Shown here: piece by piece, positions 58,501 to 64,000 of the stretch
Layout of the letters: every line of letters begins with the position of its first letter
How positions within the stretch are numbered: the first letter of the stretch is position 1
DNA from: Salminus brasiliensis
Taxonomy: Eukaryota; Chordata; Actinopteri; Characiformes; Bryconidae
DNA length: 64,000 nucleotides
Direction of reading: 5' to 3'
NCBI RefSeq assembly: GCF_030463535.1
Contig: NC_132888.1
Location: forward strand, 2,921,980 to 2,985,979
Made by a program: the position numbers and the translations under genes
The notes under the pieces: generated by a model
Told to the model about the DNA's origin: nothing
What the model saw: only the letters and a program-made list of their open reading frames with translations
Database searches by the model: none

Positions 58501-61500
58501 AGACAGACCACTGCTCTCAACTGACATGAAGAAATCCTAAGGACTGCTGCTTTAAGTGTGTAGCGCTCTGTCTGGATTAGATCCAGGCCTGTCCTGATCC
58601 TCACCTGGTGTGTTAACTGCAGGGTGGTTGGCAGGCAGAAGGGAGGAGAGGTCAGGGTGAAGAGAGAAGGGGGCTCCTGTTGGGTTTACTGAATCTTCCG
58701 TCAGGGGCAGTAACTCACCCAGACTGTCCCGAACACTGGGCCCAGCTCCTGTCACAGGGGGGGGAAGTGGACTCTCAGGTCTGGAGGACAACACTGTACA
58801 GTTCATTGCTGTAGAATTATTGATTTAAGTTTAGGTTGTATCAGTTTAGCATTCTGTTATGCCACAAAATTAATTAAGGGCTCATTTATGCTCAATGTTA
58901 AATACTGATACGGATGCTAGCCATTGATATGTCCTACTTAGCGGCTCTGCGCAAGCGCACACCCACAAATATCAGCGTTTTCATGTGTTTTTTATTATAA
59001 TTCTGTTTTTCCTTGGATATATAATAGAATCTGAGCTATTAGTTTATTTATCATAAACAATTGATCACCTTAATTACCCTACATTTACCCTGATAAAGTG
59101 ATTTACACTATTCAAAGGATTCTCTGCTATGATGCCTTTAGCTTAGTGAAATACTCCACCCACTGGTTTTACCTGTAAATAAATATACTCTAAAAAACAC
59201 TGATCAGCTCCTTTGACTCTGAGCTGCCCTCTAGTGGATGTATTGCTGTATTGCTTAACATCCAGGCCAATGTACAGGGCGCAAGGAAGTATGTGGGCAG
59301 TGACGGCCACATCATTTGAAACGGACGTCTTAATTTTCGTATGTAAAGGGAGCATAACTGAGTCTTTGTAAGTGTGAGTCTGCTGCCCCCTGGATAGCGA
59401 ACTTACCATGTCCAAAGGCGTCTGGTCCGTTCTCAGCTGGGGAGAACGTTGCCTCGACCCGGCTTTCAGTGTAATCTGGTAAAACAGCAGAACAATCAGA
59501 CATCAACCAGCTGTTAATTACCTGTAGACACCTAGCCAGAGTGCAGCTCAGCAGTGTTGCTGTGATATAGGAGATGGTTGCTAAGGCATTGCTATGGGGT
59601 TGCTAAGGTGTTGCTAAATCAGACATCAACCAGCTGTTAATTACCTGTAGACACCTAGCCAGAGTGCAGCTCAGCAGTGTTGCTGTGATATAGGAGATGG
59701 TTGCTAAGGCATTGCTATGGGGTTGCTAAGGTGTTGCTAAATCAGACATCAACCAGCTGTTAATTACATGTAGACACCTAACCAGAGTGCAGCTCAGCAG
59801 TGTTGCTGTAATATAGGAGATGGTTGCTAAGGCATTGCTATGGGGTTGCTAAGGTGTTGCTAAATCAGACATCAACCAGCTGTTAATTACATGTAGACAC
59901 CTAGCCAGAGTGCATTTCTAAGAAACTGTGAGTGTGAATGCAGCTCAGCAGTGTTGCTTTGATATAGATTATGGTTGCTAAGGTGTTGCTGGGTAGTTGC
60001 TTAGGTAATGCTTTGGTATTTCTGTTGGTAGCTAAAATATTGCTAGGTGGTTGCTAAGGTGTTGCTATGGTAAAGCTTCTGTTGCTGAGAGGAGGATGAA
60101 TCATGTTGGATGATTAGTTCTGCCGATCCAGCTCAACCCAAAGGCACTGGACGGAGCTTCATGGAGCTCCAGAGAACACAGTTCCTCCACTGCTCCACAG
60201 CTCAGTGCTGGGGGGCTTTATACCCCTCTAGCTGATGCTTTGCACTGAAGAGCTAACCCTAATACCTCCACCCTAGACATCCTATGTCTGTCCAGTCTAG
60301 TTCAGGACCTGGAGTCAGTCAGTGACCCTGCCAGGCTGTAACACGGCTCACAGCTCACATACCTGCTCTGCTCCTCTCCTCACTCTCGCTGTCTGACGGC
60401 TTCTTACGAGCTTTCAGAGGCTGGACATCTGCCTTCTCCTGTGATTTGGTCTTGGGGAGCGCTAAAGACAATTCAGTGACATTCTAAAACACTCTGCTGC
60501 TCAGCATGAACAACTATTCACGAGGTCTGATGATCACATACATGGATCAGCCATTACATTAAAACCTAAAGTCTAACAAATCCTCTAAAGGTATCCTGTG
60601 GTATCTGGAACCAACAAGACCAAGACATTAGCAGCCGGTCCTTTAAGGCCTGTAAGTTGTGAGGTGAGGTGGGGCCTCCATGAGCATCAGTGAGGCTTGG
60701 GCACCCATGACTCTATCGCTGGTTCACCGGTTGTCCTTCCTTGGGGCACTTTTGGTAGATTCTGACCCTGCCTGATGTTTTGGAGATGTTCTGACCCAGT
60801 CATTGTCTAGAACATCGCAGTTCGGTTCGGTTCTTGTCCATTTTTCCTGCTTCAACACCTCCATCGCCCTCAACTGCTGCCTAAATATGGCTATACAGGA
60901 GCCACTGGAATCAGGTCATCAGTGTTGTAGACTTCACCTGTCAGTGGTGTTAATGTTATGGCTGATGGGTGTATATCCACTGCTGATCAAGGCACTCCTA
61001 GGTCAATGAGAAATGGGTGAACTGGTAGGTTTACACTGTACCTGTTGGCTGGGACTGTTTAGCGCTCCTGGCTGCTAGTGCGCTCTCAACTGCAATGAAA
61101 AATAAAAGAAGCTACAAGTGAATAAACCTGTTAACAGAGGCCGATTATCTACAATTAAAGGAACGGTTATTTAACAAAGCAAATGGATCATGTATCCTAA
61201 ATGCAGTCCCTCAGCTAAGACAATTTAGCCGATATGGCGAAATACAGATCTGAGACTCGTACCCGTACCGCATTGTCCTTGGAAGTCAGAGCAGCAGGTG
61301 TTGTAGAGAGTGCAGTCCGGGTCACACTCACACTCTCTCCCCCTCCGAAAGGTTTCTCCACACCGACCCCTGCACGATCCACCTGCCAATCAACAGCACA
61401 CACCTTTTTACCGTCCACAGAATCCAGGTGTGGCTTATTAAGCTTACACATATGACTCCCAGTTCCTGAGAGCTGCATTTACTGCAGGGTTTTACTATTA

Positions 61501-62832
61501 CAAGACCTTCAGGAGCTGCGTCGGGGGTCTCACCAGCATTATGGTGGCGAAACACTGATTAACTACTATTCAGATGGGGCCTGGGCTGACACTGTACGAT
61601 GCTGTTGAGCAAAAACCTTGAGTCTCCAAAAACATCAATTTTCGACCCTTCAAATTTTTCAGTGGCAGTCAATGTAAAGTAAGTCTTTTTGGAGCATTTC
61701 TATTGGTCCATTTATCATGAAGTTCTGATACAATGTACAGAACAACTGCCAGATTCATATTATGTCAGAATAAAGCCCAAGGACATACAAGGGTTTTGTG
61801 TGACAGCAACTATAAGTAAATTTAAAGTAATGTGCTTTTTATTTTAACCAATTTAACAGTTATTTAAATTAGCGATGTCCCGATCCGATCCAGTTAATCC
61901 AGTCATTTTTAATAGATCGGGACAGTGTTCAGAGCGCCATCTGGTGTCCTCGAAAAGCCATTAACGAACACCAAAGTCCAGCCAGCTGCTGGAGCAGCAG
62001 TGCGGACGTTCTCAGAAGGTAAATAAAGGAGTTGAGGTTCTGCAGTGTGGAGCTATTTTACAGTGGAACCTGAAAACAGACCATAATATCTGACCCTTTA
62101 TAAAACCATCACTGAAACGCTCTGTTTTACCAGCGGGAGAACCGCAGAACCGCTCGCTCACCTTTCTCTGTCTATAAACCAGCACTGAAGAACCCATTCA
62201 GAACACACACTATAGGAAGCCCAATCACACACACAGCACATTCACCCACTATAAACCAGTTACTACACACCAGTAGACCAACAACCACAGATACCAGTCC
62301 AGAGTGTGTACCACTACACTACACACACACACACACACAGAGCACTGAAGAACCCATTCAGAACACACACTATAGGAAGCCCAATCACACACACAGCACA
62401 TTCACCCACTATAAACCAGTTACTACACACCAGTAGACCAACAACCACAGATACCAGTCCAGAGTGTGTACCACTACACTACACACACACACACACACAG
62501 GGAAGTGATCAGACTGCAGTGTTTAAAGGAGCTGGGAGCTGATTGGTCAGGGAGGAGATCAGACTGGATTATCAGATATTAAACACTATAAAACATCATT
62601 TTAAGAATCAATAAGTCCAGAAAGTCTGATTATAGAAACTGATACTGAAAATAACAGGATTTTACTGATCAGATTAATCAGCAGCTCGTCTGATCTAGAC
62701 TGTGGGTGGTCTTACGGAAGGTGCAGGCGTCCTCGTAGTCTTTGCAGCATTCGTTGTGTGCGAGGCAGTTGTGGTCGCAGTTACACAGCTGACCCCGGGT
62801 GAAGGGCTCTCCACAACGGCCCCTGCAGCTCA
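52573..62832 (-). CDS. prg4: PRG4 (proteoglycan 4 / lubricin family), 5' partial, 13 coding exons seen
   Basis: Exons in transcript order on the minus strand: 62832-62716, 61382-61269, 61089-61042, 60461-60363, 59475-59407, 58793-58605, 57176-56874, 55670-55584, 55498-55359, 54926-54770, 53801-53694, 53476-53348, 52679-52573 (stop TAA). All junction phases agree; 555 residues are encoded in the window. Two eight-cysteine somatomedin B domains (visible residues 1-39 and 40-77) are followed by a Lys/Ser linker, a Gly-Pro-Ala-rich exon and a C-terminal hemopexin domain starting DLCNGLPIDALTSLFNG and ending NWLNCP. Two SMB domains plus hemopexin identify PRG4 rather than vitronectin, which has one SMB. 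PRG4 is a secreted lubricant of joints and other surfaces (established knowledge). The first exon with ATG and signal peptide is not seen and is probably beyond 64000. Whether this is fish prg4a or prg4b cannot be decided here. Confidence 0.93.
52865..53165 (+). mobile_element. LINE 3' end with (AAT)n tail, in PRG4 intron
   Basis: CCTTTAAGATCCACAGAAGA and CCAGACTGAAGACCCTCCTC match 12180-12350. It ends with GCCTGCTAAATGCC and an AAT repeat, a usual LINE/SINE tail style. Confidence 0.55.
54170..54660 (+). mobile_element. SINE-like repeat family S2 carrying a PRG4 exon fragment
   Basis: It starts with a B-box-like word (GAGGTCGAATCC) and a GCTGCTTTGCCATCAGCGGC head shared with 2690-3025. It ends CTAGTGCTAGGGGGAGCTAC. 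Inside, 54411-54486 matches 57091-57166 of a PRG4 coding exon at 74 of 76 positions. That insert is bracketed by two near-identical words, TTGCCCGGCAATGCAGCATC and TTGCCCGGCAACGCAGCATC. Confidence 0.7.
54975..55290. mobile_element. Fold-back element in PRG4 intron
   Basis: The outer ends are inverted (CATATCAGAACAGTACCACC on the left, GGTCATAATGTTCTGATATG on the right) and the inner parts too (GACTGTATCAGATGATGGAA versus TTCCATCGTCTGATACAGTC). No coding capacity. Confidence 0.75.
55785..56745. repeat. A/T-rich degenerate tandem array, unit about 21 bases
   Basis: Words of the form TATGAATTATTCAGTATCCAC recur with drift over about 960 bases. Longer-range similarity between 55840-56050 and 56220-56420 suggests an added block duplication. 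It lies in the PRG4 intron between the Gly-Pro-Ala exon and the hemopexin exons. Confidence 0.85.
56874..57176 (-). other. prg4: PRG4 central exon with Gly-Gly-Pro/Leu-Ala repeats
   Basis: This 303-base exon encodes about 101 residues. It starts GLAAGQLQPGPLSPGKPLTI, then about eight tandem copies of GG(P/L)A encoded by a 12-base minisatellite (56990-57085), then an Ala-rich stretch and STLEDIAQALGASNPAGLP. It stands where mammalian PRG4 has its long Thr/Pro mucin repeats, yet has few Ser/Thr. Acceptor TAG and donor GTAAGA are good. Confidence 0.88.
57215..57615 (-). repeat. Interspersed repeat family C, inverted copies
   Basis: 57215-57345 (GGGCTCCCCCTACAGGTGCA, AATTCACGCT) and 57480-57615 read on the minus strand like parts of family C at 38700-39400, for example GGAGAACGGCGTCTCCGTCA. 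Confidence 0.45.
57620..58604. other. PRG4 intron, no gene seen
   Basis: A/T-rich sequence, then a moderately G/C-rich block from about 58030. A word pair CATTTAAAACAACTGTGATT/TAGTTAAAGCAACAGTCCGT hints at repeats. No coding signal found. Confidence 0.4.
59495..59940. repeat. 123-bp tandem repeat, about 3.5 copies
   Basis: Starts of the unit (ATCAGACATCAACCAGCTGT) lie at 59495, 59618, 59741 and 59864, exactly 123 bases apart. Copies differ at very few bases. The unit ends in several GGTTGCTAAGGTGTTGCTA words, which themselves repeat on to about 60075. Confidence 0.95.
60088..60245. mobile_element. MITE family A, internal fragment (copy 9)
   Basis: CACAGCTCAGTGCTGGGGGG and CTTTATACCCCTCTAGC with flanking text match the centre of family A; both ends are missing. 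Confidence 0.55.
60540..60980. mobile_element. Interspersed element family F, copy 2
   Basis: The ends GGATCAGCCATTACATTAAA and TTAATGTTATGGCTGATGGG are inverted, as in the copy at 13186-13440, and the interior CATTTTTCCTGCTTCAACAC matches. Confidence 0.65.
61269..61382 (-). other. prg4: PRG4 second somatomedin B domain exon
   Basis: It encodes GSCRGRCGETFRRGRECECD then PDCTLYNTCCSDFQGQC. Eight cysteines sit in the somatomedin B spacing with the paired CC near the end. It is spliced in phase 1 directly from the first SMB exon, the usual one-domain-per-exon layout. Confidence 0.92.
61640..61740 (-). repeat. Interspersed repeat family D, inverted copy 5
   Basis: TTTGGAGCATTTCTATTGGT and CCATTTATCATGAAGTTCTG are the inverse of the family text at 1150-1270. 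Confidence 0.6.
62181..62500. repeat. Exact 160-bp tandem duplication
   Basis: The block 62181-62340 (AGCACTGAAGAACCCATTCA to the end of a CA run) is repeated without visible change at 62341-62500. It lies in the PRG4 intron between the two SMB exons. Confidence 0.97.
62716..62832 (-). other. prg4: PRG4 first somatomedin B domain exon (most upstream exon seen)
   Basis: It encodes SCRGRCGEPFTRGQLCNCDH then NCLAHNECCKDYEDACTF, with eight cysteines in somatomedin B order. The acceptor GTGCAG is preceded by a (TG)n microsatellite, and the donor is GTAAGA. It starts in phase 1, so at least one upstream exon (signal peptide) must exist; none was recognised up to 64000. Confidence 0.92.
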
Positions 62833-62984
62833 CTGCACAACACACACACACACACACACACATTAGACTAAACGCATGGCAGTAAATAGAACCCGACTAA
62901 AACTTTGGTTTTCAGAACCCGACAAGCAGAGAGGCGTGTCTTTGTTTTTGCCTCTGGATCAAACCAGGGTCAATAGCCTGCTGG

Positions 62985-63720
62985 AAAATCCAGCTCAAGA
63001 CCAGCTGGTTTTGGATGGTCTAAGCCGGTCTTTGATGGCCCAGGTGGTTGAAAAGCTGGTCATCAAGCGAAAACATACCTTATGCTGGGAAGCTAGCTGG
63101 TTAACCAGATCTTGACCAGCACAGTATTTGATTCTGGTAATGCATGGTTGTGCTGGTCGATCAGCGTGGTCTTGCTGGTCAAGCTGGTTGACCACTCTGA
63201 CAATGCTGGTCGACCAGTTTGGTCATGCTGGTTGTGCTGGTCAAGCCAGTTGAACACTTTGACAATGCTGGTCGACCAGTTTGGTCATGCTGGTTGTGCT
63301 GGTCAAGCTGGTTGACCCCTTTAATAATGATGGTTGACCAGTTTGGTCATGCTGGTTGTGCTGGTCAAGCCGGTTGAACACTTTGACAATGCTGGTCGAC
63401 CAGTTTGGTCATGCTGGTTGTGCTGGTCAAGCTGGTTGACCCCTTTGATAATGATGGTCGACCAGTTTGGTTATGCTGGTTGTGCTGGTCAAGCCGGTTG
63501 ACCCCTTTAATAATGATGGTCGACCAGTTTGGTCATGCTGGTTGTGCTGGTCAAGCCGGTTGACCCCTTTAATAATGATGGTCGACCAGTTTGGTCATGC
63601 TGGTTGTGCTGGTCAAGCCGGTTGACCCCTTTGATAATGATGGTCGACCAGCTTGGTGATGCTGGTTGACCAGTGTGGCCATGCTGATCAAGCTGCTCAA
63701 CCAGTTTAGTTTTGCTGGCA
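62985..63720. repeat. Array of TGACC/GGTCA words, 62-bp unit
   Basis: From about 63203 a 62-base unit (GCTGGTCGACCAGTTTGGTC then ATGCTGGTTGTGCTGGTCAA and a variable GTTGACCCCTTTAATAATG) repeats about seven times. The vocabulary is the same as in the 14.84-16.89 kb array, but the unit differs. Confidence 0.9.
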
Positions 63721-64000
63721 GGGCTGGTCCAAGCCTTTATGGGGCCCTAAGCAGATTTTCATTTGCCCCCAACACCCCCCCTCCCCCACCCCTCACCATA
63801 CCACCACCTAAGCACCAGATGCAGAGATTTGCAGAGAACGAGATATTGCGCAATACGCCTTTATCGACCATCCAAGCTACACATATCTGCATTTGCCCAA
63901 CAGTGGCAGCAGCCAAGAGCAAGAACTGATTAACCTATTGCTGGTGTGCCAGCTATGAAAATAAATGATAAAAATGAATATAAAAATCACTTCTACCAGT
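63719..64000. mobile_element. Possible hAT-like transposon end
   Basis: CAGGGCTGGTCCAAGCCTTT followed by ATGGGGCCCTAAGCAGATTT has the CAGGG start common in hAT-type terminal repeats. The other end is not in the window, so this is tentative. Confidence 0.25.

Noticed and set aside
63737..63922. Candidate PRG4 signal-peptide exon (hydrophobic minus-strand frame)
   Set aside because: It lacks an ATG at the start of the hydrophobic stretch and a suitable phase-1 donor, and overlaps a probable transposon end.

Overview
This window is vertebrate genomic DNA, almost certainly from a teleost fish and, from the style of its transposon families, probably an otophysan (inference, low certainty about the order). 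All three genes are multi-exon with GT-AG introns. The introns are full of fish-type Tc1/mariner elements, MITEs, SINEs, LINE tails, microsatellites and minisatellites. I rebuilt the genes by reading exons in frame across splice junctions and comparing them with remembered vertebrate families; no database search was run.

Layout: (1) ODR4 lies on the minus strand, with stop codon at 1354 and start codon at 13746. It has 13 coding exons giving 450 residues, and a probable untranslated first exon and promoter near 14.38-14.51 kb. (2) A satellite-like array of TGACC/GGTCA words fills 14.84-16.89 kb, between ODR4 and the next gene. (3) TPR lies on the plus strand at 17111-52336. It has 51 coding exons giving 2347 residues, and every junction is phase-consistent. 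(4) A PRG4-type gene (lubricin family) lies on the minus strand, with stop at 52573 and the most upstream exon seen at 62716-62832. Thirteen coding exons (about 555 residues) are visible; the signal-peptide exon is not found and is probably beyond 64000. ODR4 and TPR are head to head, and TPR and PRG4 are tail to tail with 3' ends that probably overlap. The order ODR4-TPR-PRG4 matches the human 1q31 neighbourhood, which supports all three identities.

The genes share no pathway. ODR4 is an ER membrane-anchored partner of the UFM1 protease UFSP2 that helps maturation of some receptors. TPR is the coiled-coil filament of the nuclear pore basket. PRG4 is a secreted boundary-lubricating glycoprotein with two somatomedin B domains and a hemopexin domain. 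Their adjacency is best read as conserved linkage.

No new multi-gene system was found. The most notable structures are a perfect 69-bp-arm palindrome in TPR intron 1, a PRG4 exon fragment duplicated inside a SINE-like element in another intron of the same gene, a Gly-Gly-Pro/Leu-Ala repeat where mammalian PRG4 has its mucin domain, a satellite array separating the ODR4 and TPR promoters, UG/UC microsatellites abutting several 3' splice sites, and a GC-AG intron in TPR followed at once by a CA repeat.
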